A stretch of DNA of 48,673 nt from Cupriavidus neocaledonicus (GTDB taxonomy: Bacteria; Pseudomonadota; Gammaproteobacteria; Burkholderiales; Burkholderiaceae). The notes beneath the pieces are model-generated. The model saw only the letters and a list, made by a program, of their open reading frames with translations. It made no database searches and was not told the origin of the DNA. The translations under genes were made by a program, and so were the position numbers. Below, piece by piece: positions 7,994 through 16,148 of this stretch. Within the stretch, counting starts at the first letter, position 1. Each line of letters begins with the position of its first letter. Location of the stretch: positions 1-48,673 of the forward strand of contig NZ_AQUR01000069.1 of the NCBI RefSeq assembly GCF_000372525.1, given 5' to 3'.

Positions 7994-8398
7994 TCAGGCG
8001 ACATCAAACAGCTTGCTGATTGCTCGGACGGTGTCCCACGCTTGGCGCTCGGTCAACACCTTGCCGATCAACAGTTTCTGACCAACGGTGACCAGGTTGG
8101 GGGCATCGCCGGTGTAGCCGACGCGGTCGACAAAGACCACCCAGCCTTCGCACCGGCCACGCTGCACGGAGACGGCGAGCCGTTCGCGAGGACCGATCTG
8201 CGGCCACTGGCGCGACGATTTCGGGCCATACATAGCCTCGTTATCGTCATCCATAAAATTGGCCGCATTGAGCCATTCCGGCTCTAGTCCCGCACTGCGT
8301 AGCTGACGGCGGACGTCGTCAGCCACTTCAAAGATGTACTTCCCTTTCGTTTCGATCGGAGTGACGGTGAGGGGGGAGACTTCTGCAACGTCGAACAT
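7994..8398 (-). CDS. Hypothetical protein (134 aa)
   Basis: Starts MFDVAEVSPLTVTPIETK, directly after the leader SD copy GGAGCCACC. Acidic N-terminal part, a DDDNEAM stretch, and a beta-rich C-terminal half (WVVFVDRVGYTGDAPNLVTVGQKLLIG). No recognised domain. Confidence 0.75.
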   Translation of the reverse strand: MFDVAEVSPLTVTPIETKGKYIFEVADDVRRQLRSAGLEPEWLNAANFMDDDNEAMYGPKSSRQWPQIGPRERLAVSVQRGRCEGWVVFVDRVGYTGDAPNLVTVGQKLLIGKVLTERQAWDTVRAISKLFDVA

Positions 8399-8475
8399 GG
8401 TGGCTCCAGTTCGCGACAGAGCCCCCCGCGCGGGAGGGCCCGCGCGGGGAAGATAGATGGAAACGGGGTTCCGAC
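8399..8475 (-). promoter_or_regulatory. Leader switch without P1
   Basis: Minus strand: hairpin GGAA-CCCCG-TTCC, ATCTATCTTC, CCCCGCGCGGG, CCCGCGCGGGG, anti-SD GGGCTC, SD copy GGAGCC, ATG. Same order as other copies, with locus-specific stem sequence. Confidence 0.65.
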
Positions 8476-8484
8476 TGGAGCCCG

Positions 8485-8958
8485 TTAGCGAGTGAGACGA
8501 TAGCCGCTGGCACCAGAGACGAGATACAGCCGCTCGCCGGTGACGAACTGCTGATCTGCGTCCTGCGTGACGACGATCTGGCGGCCACTGTCCGTCCGGA
8601 CAATGACCTCCACACCATCACGGCGATTCAGGTGGGTGGCGGCCGTCTGCGCGATAACCGCGGAGACCGTGCCAGACAATGCGCCAACCAGGTAACGACC
8701 GTTGCCGTTGCCGATGACGCGGGCACCGAGCACCGCGCCGACGACGGCGCCGAGAACACCGGGTACACCCGAGTTCGCGGAAAGCATGCCGTCGGTGTCG
8801 GCGATCGTGACCGGGCGGACCCGGACGACGGTCACAGTCTCGGCGCTACTCGTGCGCAGCGCTTCGGAACCCCGGTAGGTGTTCGGCGAAGTCGGCTGTG
8901 CAGCGCAGCCAGTGAACATGGCAAAGCAAAGGAAAAGCAGGAAGACACGCTTGAACAC
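8485..8958 (-). CDS. Outer-membrane-type lipoprotein with glycine zipper (17 kDa antigen/SlyB-like)
   Basis: A GTG start gives a lipoprotein signal: basic VFKR, hydrophobic FLLFLCFAM, and lipobox FTGC with Cys18 as lipidation site. A glycine-zipper segment (VLGAVVGAVLGARVIG) near residues 60-75 and the length of 157 residues fit the SlyB/17 kDa surface antigen group that packs in the outer membrane. The SD copy GAGGCC of the leader lies just upstream. Such a protein on a mobile element could alter envelope stability, but this is inference. Confidence 0.8.
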   Translation of the reverse strand: MFKRVFLLFLCFAMFTGCAAQPTSPNTYRGSEALRTSSAETVTVVRVRPVTIADTDGMLSANSGVPGVLGAVVGAVLGARVIGNGNGRYLVGALSGTVSAVIAQTAATHLNRRDGVEVIVRTDSGRQIVVTQDADQQFVTGERLYLVSGASGYRLTR

Positions 8959-9075
8959 GATGGCCTCAACGAAAAATGGGCCAACATGCCCACGGGCAGG
9001 AAGGCCCGTAGGTGGGAGAAAGAGATGCCCGGCTAAACAACCGGAAGAGTCGATGCGTCTGAGACGCGGAAGGTG
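8959..9075 (-). promoter_or_regulatory. Full 5' leader of the lipoprotein gene
   Basis: P1 GCGTC-TCA-GACGC (9055-9067), ATCGACT, P2 CCGG-N8-CCGG, CATCTCTTTCTC, CCCACCTACGGGCC, CCCGTGGGC, anti-SD TGGCCC, SD copy GAGGCCATC, GTG. The terminal base of the ATCGACC string differs here. Confidence 0.7.
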
Positions 9076-9114
9076 CCGTAATGGTAGCAGGCCCACTACC
9101 GATTGTGGAGGGGC

Positions 9115-9837
9115 CTATTTCACACCGCCCAGCTCGCGAGCGAGGCTGTCCAGCACCGTTTCGGCGAACCGCTCGCGCGAGAGCCGCGATTGCGCGCCGC
9201 CGTCCTCTGCTGCAGCGAGCGCCAACACCGCGTCGACGACGCCGAGCCACGCGCCACCGCGCACCCGGACCGCCTGGCCCTGGGTAATCGGTGTCGCGAG
9301 CTTGGCCCGGGAGACTGTCGCCTCGAAGCAGGACAGGTCGAACCTGGGACGGCCGTCCCTGCGGTCTTCGCAGAAGCTCCCAAGCAAGAAATCGGCGTAG
9401 TGCTCCAGTGCCTGGCCATTCTGTTGAGCGAGGTTCTCGATCCACGCACCAACCTGCGGACGCACTTGCAGCACCAGGTAGCTACCAGATAGCTCGATGG
9501 CATCCGTTCCCGAACCGGCGAACTGCCAGCACCAGCCATTACCGATCGCATAGAGAGGCTGTTCCTTGCCTTCCACGACATGCACCGCAGCGTGGAACCA
9601 TTCGACATGGTCATTCTCGTCGAACAGGAACGCCCGGCGGCCCGCCACGTAGACGAGCTTCGGCATCACGGCGCACAGCGCATCGCCATCCTCGCTGGTG
9701 AACACCGGCACCGGAAAGCCGTTCCACATCGCGCCATTCCAGTAGGCGCCGACGGCGACGTCATCCGGCAGCCAGCTGCCTGTCACAAGGTCGCGACGAC
9801 AATCGCGCGCGGTCTGATTTATGGATTTATCGTTCAT
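9115..9837 (-). CDS. Hypothetical protein (240 aa)
   Basis: Starts MNDKSINQTARDCRRD right after the leader SD copy GGAGCACGT. Aromatic- and Gly-rich centre (VAVGAYWNGAMWNGFPVPVF, NDHVEWFHAAVHVVEG) and a helical C-terminus. No signal peptide and no recognised catalytic motif. It is the last leftward gene before the PRTRC cassette. Confidence 0.8.
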   Translation of the reverse strand: MNDKSINQTARDCRRDLVTGSWLPDDVAVGAYWNGAMWNGFPVPVFTSEDGDALCAVMPKLVYVAGRRAFLFDENDHVEWFHAAVHVVEGKEQPLYAIGNGWCWQFAGSGTDAIELSGSYLVLQVRPQVGAWIENLAQQNGQALEHYADFLLGSFCEDRRDGRPRFDLSCFEATVSRAKLATPITQGQAVRVRGGAWLGVVDAVLALAAAEDGGAQSRLSRERFAETVLDSLARELGGVK

Positions 9838-9970
9838 ACGTGCTCCGGAAGAATGGATGGAGCACGCCGTCAGGGCAGGTGCCCCAACGGGTTGAAAATA
9901 GAGCGTGGCAGAGTGCCACGAGGTCGATGCGTCTTGGACGCGAGGTGTGACGCGAGGTGTGACGCGATCT
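9838..9970 (-). promoter_or_regulatory. Full 5' leader with tandemly repeated upstream edge
   Basis: P1 GCGTC-CAA-GACGC (9929-9941), ATCGACC, P2 GTGGCA/TGCCAC, CTCTATTTTC, AACCC-GTT-GGGGCAC, CCCTGACGGC, anti-SD GTGCTCC (9859-9865), SD copy GGAGCAC (9840-9846), ATG. The anti-SD is a perfect 7-bp complement of the SD copy and pairs with GGGGCAC upstream with one G-U. A 12-bp unit GACGCGAGGTGT (plus strand) is duplicated at 9937-9960. Confidence 0.8.
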
Positions 9971-10052
9971 TAGCAGCGCACTGCGCGACTCGACAACAAA
10001 GGTCGTCCACAAAAGGAAAAAGCCACCCCCAACAATGTCGGGAGTGGCGGGC

Positions 10053-10856
10053 TTAACCGGTCTGGCGGGCTGCGCGGGTTGCACGTCCCTTCGGCTCAGG
10101 CAAGTGATACCCGAATCGTGCCCAGGCCTGGGGATCCACTGGCAGTGGGTTCGTGCGGCCCACAGCCAGATTCACAAACGCGCCGCAGTACTGCAAGGTG
10201 CCCGTGCGGAACAGCGTCCAGAGCAAATTGTACGCCTGCACCGCCATCGCCTGGTTGATCACCAGCGACTGCCGGCTGAGCGCTTCGGCCATCGAGCAGG
10301 ACGGCGCCGTGTCACTCTTGTCCCCTTTCGGGTCCAGAAGCTCGGGGAACAGGTCGCCCACATGAGGCAGCCGCTCCGCCGCCCTGCCGCGGACCTGACC
10401 GAGGATCACCTGGCCGCTGTCGGCCTCGTTGCCGCAGTCGAGATAATAGCCACCGGAGCCGCGCTGCATTGCGCCCAGGATGGCCTTACGAGCCTTCCGG
10501 GTATCCACGCAGCCGATCACCATGTCGCAATGGAAGCGGTCCCGGCTGCCGACACGACAAACGCGCGCTTCCCAGCGCGTGCCCATCAGGTTGTTCAGCC
10601 GATTGACCAGCAAGGTGGCCTTGGGCTGGCCCACGTCCACTGGATAGAATCCCTGACGGCCGACATTGGTCTCGCTGACGGTATCGTCGTCGTAGACCGT
10701 GCAGTCAATGCCGCCGGGGTGGCCCAGTTCGAGCATGGCGTGGTGCAGCCGCGCGAGGTTGGGTAGCAGAGCGCTGCCGGTGCCACCGGCGCCAACCACG
10801 ATCACTTTCCAAGCCAGACTAGCCATGTTCATAGGGATGCGGTGCTCGAAGGTCAT
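10053..10856 (-). CDS. PRTRC system ThiF family protein (E1-like adenylyltransferase)
   Basis: 267 residues with the ThiF/MoeB/E1 Rossmann core: ATP loop VGAGGTG (residues 21-27), DDD at 56-58, the N-x2-R-Q signature (NVGRQGF, 64-70), and LDCGN around Cys141. E1-like enzymes adenylate the C-terminus of a ubiquitin-like protein. The gene overlaps the protein A gene by 4 nt (ATGA) as the last gene of the cassette. Naming follows the PRTRC families; the substrate (probably protein C) is inference. Confidence 0.93.
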   Translation of the reverse strand: MTFEHRIPMNMASLAWKVIVVGAGGTGSALLPNLARLHHAMLELGHPGGIDCTVYDDDTVSETNVGRQGFYPVDVGQPKATLLVNRLNNLMGTRWEARVCRVGSRDRFHCDMVIGCVDTRKARKAILGAMQRGSGGYYLDCGNEADSGQVILGQVRGRAAERLPHVGDLFPELLDPKGDKSDTAPSCSMAEALSRQSLVINQAMAVQAYNLLWTLFRTGTLQYCGAFVNLAVGRTNPLPVDPQAWARFGYHLPEPKGRATRAARQTG

Positions 10857-11494
10857 GCCAACACCTCCTCGCGTGCCGCTGAATACCAGTCACCTGGCAC
10901 TCGCCCCACCGTCTCGAAAATGCCCTTGGCGCAGAGCCGCAGTGCCATCGAGGGCGTGAGCGCCGCACAGTTGCCGATCACGAACGCGAACTTCACGTCA
11001 TGGCGGTCATCCTCGTCATCCGTTCTCGAGAAGAAGGCGGGATGGCTGCCGTGAGAATGGCAGTCCACCACGAGCACGTCGTCATCTGCCAGCACGGGGC
11101 GCTCATACTTCAAGTGCCCGCCGCTGTGCTCGAGGATGCCGACCGGGATCAGCCGGAACGTCGCGCTTGCGGCATTCCAGACAATCCATGCGCCAGTTTC
11201 CTTCGGATACGCGGCCCGGGCCATCGCGGCGAACTCGCCGATCAGCTGGGCTGGCACCCGGCCGCAGCGCAGTTCGGTCGTCTCCGCCGCCTCGCCATAC
11301 GGAATGGCGGTGCGATGCTCCAACGCGCCGAGCCGACGCACCACGCGCAGCCACGGACGTGCGATCTCAAGAAACACACCGTTGGCGGCGATGAGCAACC
11401 GCTCACCGGGCTGCTCCATCGCAGCAAGCTGCCCGAAGCGCGGCACCATGACGGACGGAAAGGACTGCTGCAGGGCAGTGTCTGCAGGATGCAT
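10853..11494 (-). CDS. PRTRC system protein A (JAB/MPN-type metallopeptidase fold)
   Basis: 213 residues. The C-terminal half carries a complete JAMM zinc motif, H146-x-H148-x7-S156-x2-D159 (HSHGSHPAFFSRTD), with a candidate upstream glutamate at E99. JAMM enzymes cleave isopeptide bonds or process ubiquitin-like proteins; here it would be the deconjugating or maturing partner. Start chosen at MHPADTALQQ, 2 nt from the protein B stop. The intact motif argues for activity. Confidence 0.92.
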   Translation of the reverse strand: MHPADTALQQSFPSVMVPRFGQLAAMEQPGERLLIAANGVFLEIARPWLRVVRRLGALEHRTAIPYGEAAETTELRCGRVPAQLIGEFAAMARAAYPKETGAWIVWNAASATFRLIPVGILEHSGGHLKYERPVLADDDVLVVDCHSHGSHPAFFSRTDDEDDRHDVKFAFVIGNCAALTPSMALRLCAKGIFETVGRVPGDWYSAAREEVLA

Positions 11495-11496
11495 GA

Positions 11497-12219
11497 TTAC
11501 TTCTCCAGTTTGCCGGCGATCAAATCGGCCAGCGTGCGTTTCATGGGGATGAGGACTTGCTTGGGGTAGTCCGGGTAGTTCCCGTCGAGCATGTCCTTCC
11601 AGAAGGCATAGGGCCCGCGCTGGTACTTCACACGCTGCGCCCCGTGGTTTGGATGGGTGAAGGCGGAATTGAAGAATCCTGCTTCCCAGCCTGCGATGGA
11701 TGCAACGTCGATCTGCTTCGGCACGTGAGCGCTACCAATGCAGATCTTCCCGTTGTCCCAGGTGTTGAAGTAGGGTGGCTCGTGGAGCACCGTCTCCGGT
11801 AGCGGCCGATCGTCGCCATGCAGCGCAAAGACTCGGAAGCCGTTGTGCGACGCCTGGAAGACCAGGGCCGGATGGGGAACCACCGCGCTGCACTCGCCGA
11901 ACTCCTTGCAATGAAAGAAGATACGGCGATGCTCGGCCGGGCACCACCACGTGACCGCGGTGGGACTTATCGACAGCACATTGGGCGTGAGGAACTCGCC
12001 CTTGGGCAGCGAGGCTTCGGCGACTTGCCGCACCGCCTGAATCAGCGCGAGGCGATTGAGCGGCGTGCCGGGACCGATAGTCAGGCGACCGGTTGTCGCG
12101 TCGGGTTCGATTCGGTGCGCGGTGGCATACGAAAACTCCGCCACTGAACGGCCGTAAAGCAAAATGGCCCCTTGCAGGGCCACGTCGTGCGACCGCGAAA
12201 CGGTCAGGATCTCGGCCAT
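11497..12219 (-). CDS. PRTRC system protein B (E2-like)
   Basis: 240 residues matching the PRTRC B family, related to the Prok-E2_D fold. The conserved segment EPPYFNTWDNGKICIGS presents Cys160, the candidate catalytic cysteine, after a Pro/aromatic turn as in E2 enzymes. It would accept the ubiquitin-like protein from ThiF. The gene is packed between F (9 nt) and A (2 nt). Family assignment is firm; E2 chemistry is predicted from fold, not shown. Confidence 0.9.
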   Translation of the reverse strand: MAEILTVSRSHDVALQGAILLYGRSVAEFSYATAHRIEPDATTGRLTIGPGTPLNRLALIQAVRQVAEASLPKGEFLTPNVLSISPTAVTWWCPAEHRRIFFHCKEFGECSAVVPHPALVFQASHNGFRVFALHGDDRPLPETVLHEPPYFNTWDNGKICIGSAHVPKQIDVASIAGWEAGFFNSAFTHPNHGAQRVKYQRGPYAFWKDMLDGNYPDYPKQVLIPMKRTLADLIAGKLEK

Positions 12220-12228
12220 GGGGCCCTC

Positions 12229-13371
12229 CTATGAAGAAATGAGTGTGAGCACCCGGTCAAGCGCGCCGATGATCTTCAGCATGCCAGCCAGGTCTTGGAA
12301 CTGCTGGCGGATCGCCGTGGCGTTCTCAGCAAGCGGAATGAAGCACTGGAACATCGTGGCGTCGCCAGCGTTGTTCAGGCATTCGTAGTGGTCGTCCAGG
12401 ATTTCCGACACATAGTCGCTGGGCTGGTAGGCAATGGTCGCCGCTGAGTACGCCGGCTCAGCCCATTGGGCGCCGTCGATGGCAGACCGTTCCCCCACCC
12501 TGGCCAACAGCAGCCGGAGGTCGGCAAGCGCGGTGCAACACTCGCTCAGCCAGCCATCATGCAAACGCGCCAGCTTGCGCAAGGCGCGTGGGCCCAACTC
12601 ACGCAGACGGTCCGAAGCCGCGTCGACATGAGCGTGCTTCGGCAGGGTGTCGTCCGGTGCTAGTTCGGCACGCACGACCGACGGCAGATAGCGCTCGATA
12701 TCGGCATCATCGCCGCCGAAGTTCTCATTGAGAAACTCCCGGGCATTCTCGTCGTCGGCTAGCGTCGAGTCGTAATCCCAGTGCCACCGGGCGAACTGAT
12801 CCAGCAGCATATCTGGCGTGCGAAGGAAGAGGGACTTACCGCATGCGGCATTGATCAGGCTCATAGCGGTAAAGAGAAGCGACGGGTGAGCGGATCGCAT
12901 CGCATCCGCACGCGCCTCTCCGATCGCGTACACCTCCTCCTCCGGCAATTCGATGGCCAGGTAGAGCGGCGCTTCTAGGCCGTCCTCCCAGCCGAACTGC
13001 ATGACCTGGTCCATGGCAGCGCCACGGTCGATCAAGGTCAGGCCGAACTGCAAGCGCTGACATGCCGGTGTACGGCTATTCAACCATGCGAACATGGCCT
13101 GGGTAAAAGCGTCGCCGGCGCTGGTCGGATTGGACACATCGCTGGCGCGCAGCACGCCGGCGGCGAACTGCGCGATCACCAGGTCTTTCACCTCCACCTC
13201 GTCGCCATAGGTCAGGCGCGCCGTGGCGGGGATCGAGCCGGGCAGCTGCGGCAGCGTCAGAAAATCATAGGCAAGTCGACGTCCGGCAGCGGAATGCTGT
13301 CGGTGTGACGACCATGCGGGTCGTTGTCCCGGATCGAACTCAGGAACAAACGACCGAGGATCGAACAGCAT
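12229..13371 (-). CDS. PRTRC system protein F
   Basis: 380 residues, the length and position of PRTRC protein F. Helical and acidic, with no catalytic motif I can name. SD GAGGAG lies 8 nt before the ATG. A terminator hairpin lies between this gene and protein C, so expression of F, B, A and ThiF requires read-through or anti-termination. Role within the cassette is unknown. Confidence 0.88.
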   Translation of the reverse strand: MLFDPRSFVPEFDPGQRPAWSSHRQHSAAGRRLAYDFLTLPQLPGSIPATARLTYGDEVEVKDLVIAQFAAGVLRASDVSNPTSAGDAFTQAMFAWLNSRTPACQRLQFGLTLIDRGAAMDQVMQFGWEDGLEAPLYLAIELPEEEVYAIGEARADAMRSAHPSLLFTAMSLINAACGKSLFLRTPDMLLDQFARWHWDYDSTLADDENAREFLNENFGGDDADIERYLPSVVRAELAPDDTLPKHAHVDAASDRLRELGPRALRKLARLHDGWLSECCTALADLRLLLARVGERSAIDGAQWAEPAYSAATIAYQPSDYVSEILDDHYECLNNAGDATMFQCFIPLAENATAIRQQFQDLAGMLKIIGALDRVLTLISS

Positions 13372-13392
13372 TGTTGAGTCTCCTCAGAATGT

Positions 13393-13416
13393 AAAAAAAC
13401 CGCCCTTTCGGGCGGC
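13393..13416 (-). terminator. Terminator inside the PRTRC operon (between C and F)
   Basis: Minus strand CCGCCC-GAAA-GGGCGG followed by seven T, with SD and ATG of protein F immediately after. A textbook intrinsic terminator or attenuator in the middle of a cassette transcribed in one direction. Confidence 0.8.
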
Positions 13417-13467
13417 TCCGTGGTTGTGGCGAACTGCCCGCTGGACAGCGCCTTCATGAGGTCAGAC

Positions 13468-13686
13468 TTACGCATCCGCGCCCTTCGCGCCGGCGGCGCG
13501 CACGAACGTGTAGCGAGCAACATCTCCCTTGTGCTCCGGGCCATCCACCGCGGCGGTGGTGAGCTCCGGGTACTGGGCGGAATAGACATCACGCACCTGC
13601 TGGGGCGTGAACTGCGGACCAGGGTCCATCAGCGTCATGCCGTTGTACGAGAACTCGCGCGTGAGCTTCTTGACTTCGAGTGCCAT
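13468..13686 (-). CDS. PRTRC system protein C (ubiquitin-like)
   Basis: 72 residues with the conserved PRTRC C pattern: REFSYNGMTLMDPGPQFTPQ, VRDVYSAQYPELTTAAVDGPE, and a terminal AGAKG before three extra residues. The family is predicted to adopt the beta-grasp ubiquitin fold (Prok_Ub). No Gly-Gly terminus is present; the family's conserved G-x-K-G end is near the C-terminus, and the trailing ADA could be trimmed by protein A (inference). SD AAGGAG lies 6 nt upstream. Confidence 0.9.
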   Translation of the reverse strand: MALEVKKLTREFSYNGMTLMDPGPQFTPQQVRDVYSAQYPELTTAAVDGPEHKGDVARYTFVRAAGAKGADA

Positions 13687-13697
13687 GGCAGTCTCCT

Positions 13698-14150
13698 TTA
13701 CAACAGCGATGCGAGGTCGGTGCCAGTCGTCTTGACCACGCCGTCATCCGCTTTCGCCGATGCCTGTTGGTCACTTACTTCCGGTTTGCCGGCGGCATCG
13801 TCATCGCCATCGTCGTCATCGGACGTTGTCGCAGTCGTCCCCGCCGCCTTGGTCAAGGCCTTGGTGGCTTTGGTCGACTGCGAGGACTTAGCCGCTTCCA
13901 GGATGGATTTGGTGGCCTCGGCTTGTTCCGCCAGCGACTGACGCGCAGCGCTGACACCGGCGACCGCCGCGGCAAAGCCCTCATCAAGCTCCGCCGGCGT
14001 CGCCGACAGCGCCAAGGGTGTACTGAGCGCAGCGTCGGCGGCGTTCTTGATGACGGGCACGACTACGACAGACATGGTGTCGCCTTGCATGGTGAGCGTG
14101 ACGACGACTTTCTCGCTCTCGCGGACGAGCGCAGCCAATTCAGTGAACAT
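13698..14150 (-). CDS. PRTRC system protein E
   Basis: 150 residues from MFTELAALVRESEKVVVTL, the typical opening of PRTRC protein E. N-terminal beta-rich part of about 70 residues (LTMQGDTMSVVVVPVIKNA), then a low-complexity Ala/Ser/Thr linker with an Asp-rich run (SDDDDGDDD). The upstream longer frame is rejected because AAGGA precedes this ATG. Lies 11 nt before protein C. Biochemical role unknown. Confidence 0.88.
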   Translation of the reverse strand: MFTELAALVRESEKVVVTLTMQGDTMSVVVVPVIKNAADAALSTPLALSATPAELDEGFAAAVAGVSAARQSLAEQAEATKSILEAAKSSQSTKATKALTKAAGTTATTSDDDDGDDDAAGKPEVSDQQASAKADDGVVKTTGTDLASLL

Positions 14151-14164
14151 TGAGTGAATCCTTG

Positions 14165-14208
14165 AAAAAAAAGTGTGAGACGGGGCGACGCCAGAGCGGC
14201 GCCGCCCC
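14165..14208 (-). terminator. Terminator-like hairpin between ParB and protein E
   Basis: An 11-bp G/C stem (GGGGCGGCGCC/GGCGTCGCCCC), a 9-nt spacer and eight T, just before the protein E SD. The spacer between stem and T-run makes it weaker than a canonical terminator; it could act as an attenuator. Confidence 0.55.
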
Positions 14209-14223
14209 ACTTGAAGGGAAGAT

Positions 14224-15894
14224 TTAGTAGCCGAGGACCTTGGGGACCTTGCCGGCGTAATCGAAACCGTCGACGGCCAGCAGGCCGGCAACAACCTCGG
14301 GCTTCGATTTGCCGAAGAGCTTGGCGAAACTGTCACCCAGCACCTTGCGGATGCCGAGTTCGTCTGCCAGGACCTTCATCTCTGACTTGGTAAGCATCTC
14401 CAGGAAGTCCTGCGATTTCTGCAGATTCCAGTGATTGCGCAAGTCGAGCTTGTGATACCGGCACAGTTCCCGGAGGTTGCTCACCTCCATGCCGTCGATC
14501 GCCGCCACCGTCAGACCGATCGTCAGCTGCTGACGCCGGCTTTCGTCGAGGGTATGCGCTGCCGTCAAGCAACCTTGCAGGGTCGAAGACACCTTCTGCT
14601 CGGTAAGCTTCTCGAAGAATTTGCCCATCACGTCGCCGCCTATATTGCGCGACAAACCGTTCAGGGCGATGGCCAGCAGATAGGCGTTGGCCTGCTCGGC
14701 GTTCTGCGCGACTTCCTTGCGCAGCGCCTTGCGCCAGAGTTCGGTGCGGTACTGCTTCACCTTCTCCGACTCGCTGATCGACGTGACTGGCTTGTCCGCA
14801 GCGGCGGAGGACTTGTCGCCCTTCGTTGCTACGGCCGGCTTGCCGGCGGACTGCTTTGCAGCCGGCGCCTTGGCGGCATCACGCTCGGCCTTGATCCGGT
14901 CGGCCACCTTCTTCTGGTTGCACGCCGTATCGAAGCACTGCCCGCTGTAGACCTTGCCCATGGAGTCCGGCAGTCCGCTCACCGCGGCGCCGAAATTCTG
15001 GCAGGCGTGGCAGGCCTTCGCCTGTTCCTCGCCGACGCCGGTCGGACCATCCACCTTCAGCTGAATGCGGGTATGGTTGTCGCCAGCGCGGATGACACGC
15101 ACGATCGGGTACTCCTCCTTGAGACCGTACGCAATGCCATCGAGCTTGCGGTCGGTCTTCTCGGTGTAGCAGGCCCGGTTAGTGCAGTTGCCCGTGGCAA
15201 TCGCCTCACCGAACATCTCCGTCTGCAACGACGAGTTGTGCGGGCATGCGGCACAGTCGGTCTTGTCGAAGATCGCTGCTTCCAGGCTGCACGCGGCCGC
15301 CTCGATGGTCTTCTTCAACTCCGACACCGACTTCTTCTCGCTGATGATGACCGGCAGGAGCTTGTCCTGCTTGTCCTTGGCGAGCGTGGCGAGCAGTTCG
15401 GCATGACCAAGCTGGAGCTTGCGCTCATTCAGTGCGGCCTGGACAGCTGAGCTACAGTTTATCAGCGCAAGACGCTTATCCAGCGTCGCGCGAGACCAAC
15501 CAAGAAGCCTCGCGGCTTCGTCGCGATCACCTTTGCAGTGACCGACGATCTTGGAGGCAGCAACGCCCTCCTCGGAGGGCGACATGTTCGCGCGCTGGGC
15601 GTTCTCGATGAGCGCCGCGCGGTCAGCCTCCTCGTCCGTCATGACCTTGATGAGGACGGGAACTTCGCCCTCCGGGCCAAAGGCTTCCAAGGCAGCGCGA
15701 ATGCGCCGTTCACCAGCGACGAGCTCGAAATCGAACTCAGCATCCTCGATGGGGCGCAGCAAGAGCGACTGATAGATTCCGTTCTCACGGATGGACTTCG
15801 TCAACTCCGCATGTTCGACCGGATCGAAGTACGTGCGTGGGTTGTAGCGACCCGTGCGGATCTGGCGGATGCAGACTGCAGATGGGAAATGCAT
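14224..15894 (-). CDS. PRTRC system ParB-family protein
   Basis: 556 residues. An N-terminal ParB/Srx domain has NPR (18-20), GERRIRAA (61-68) and the N-Q-R-x2-M-S-P-x-E-E box (99-109), followed by an HTH (DEAARLLGWSRATLDKRLAL). Beyond it lie two similar four-Cys clusters: C214-x2-C217 with C237-x4-C242, and C295-x2-C298 with C320-x4-C325, likely zinc-binding. A basic Ala/Lys linker and a helical C-terminal domain follow. It is the first gene of the cassette and is headed by a leader switch. Role as a DNA-binding member is predicted; no ParA is in the window. Confidence 0.93.
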   Translation of the reverse strand: MHFPSAVCIRQIRTGRYNPRTYFDPVEHAELTKSIRENGIYQSLLLRPIEDAEFDFELVAGERRIRAALEAFGPEGEVPVLIKVMTDEEADRAALIENAQRANMSPSEEGVAASKIVGHCKGDRDEAARLLGWSRATLDKRLALINCSSAVQAALNERKLQLGHAELLATLAKDKQDKLLPVIISEKKSVSELKKTIEAAACSLEAAIFDKTDCAACPHNSSLQTEMFGEAIATGNCTNRACYTEKTDRKLDGIAYGLKEEYPIVRVIRAGDNHTRIQLKVDGPTGVGEEQAKACHACQNFGAAVSGLPDSMGKVYSGQCFDTACNQKKVADRIKAERDAAKAPAAKQSAGKPAVATKGDKSSAAADKPVTSISESEKVKQYRTELWRKALRKEVAQNAEQANAYLLAIALNGLSRNIGGDVMGKFFEKLTEQKVSSTLQGCLTAAHTLDESRRQQLTIGLTVAAIDGMEVSNLRELCRYHKLDLRNHWNLQKSQDFLEMLTKSEMKVLADELGIRKVLGDSFAKLFGKSKPEVVAGLLAVDGFDYAGKVPKVLGY

Positions 15895-16080
15895 TGTGGG
15901 TTCTCCGAAACAGAATGGGAACCCGTAACCGCACCGGGAACGTGGTTCCCGATGGGATAAGAAAAGAGAAGCATGGCGGCCCGGCAGAGCAGGAAGCCAC
16001 GTTACTGCAAAAAGCTGTGCACCGGGTGGTGCGAGGTCGATGCGTCAGGGACGCTGAAGTAGGCGAAAGGATATACCAAT
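15895..16080 (-). promoter_or_regulatory. Full 5' leader of the PRTRC operon with probable promoter edge
   Basis: Minus strand: TATATCCTTTCGCCTACTTC, P1 GCGTC-CCT-GACGC (16042-16054), ATCGACC, P2 GCACC/GGTGC, ACAGCTTTTTG, a spacer, CCCATCGGGAACC, CCCGGTGCGG, anti-SD GGGTTCCC, SD copy GAGAACCC, ATG. The TATCCTTT string before P1 recurs before P1 at 39439 and may be a -10 region. Confidence 0.75.
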
Positions 16081-16148
16081 CGGCTCGCCTACGCCAGATG
16101 CGGCACTGCCTGCCACGGGAATCGTTCCTAGCCCCCGCTTCTTGAGGG

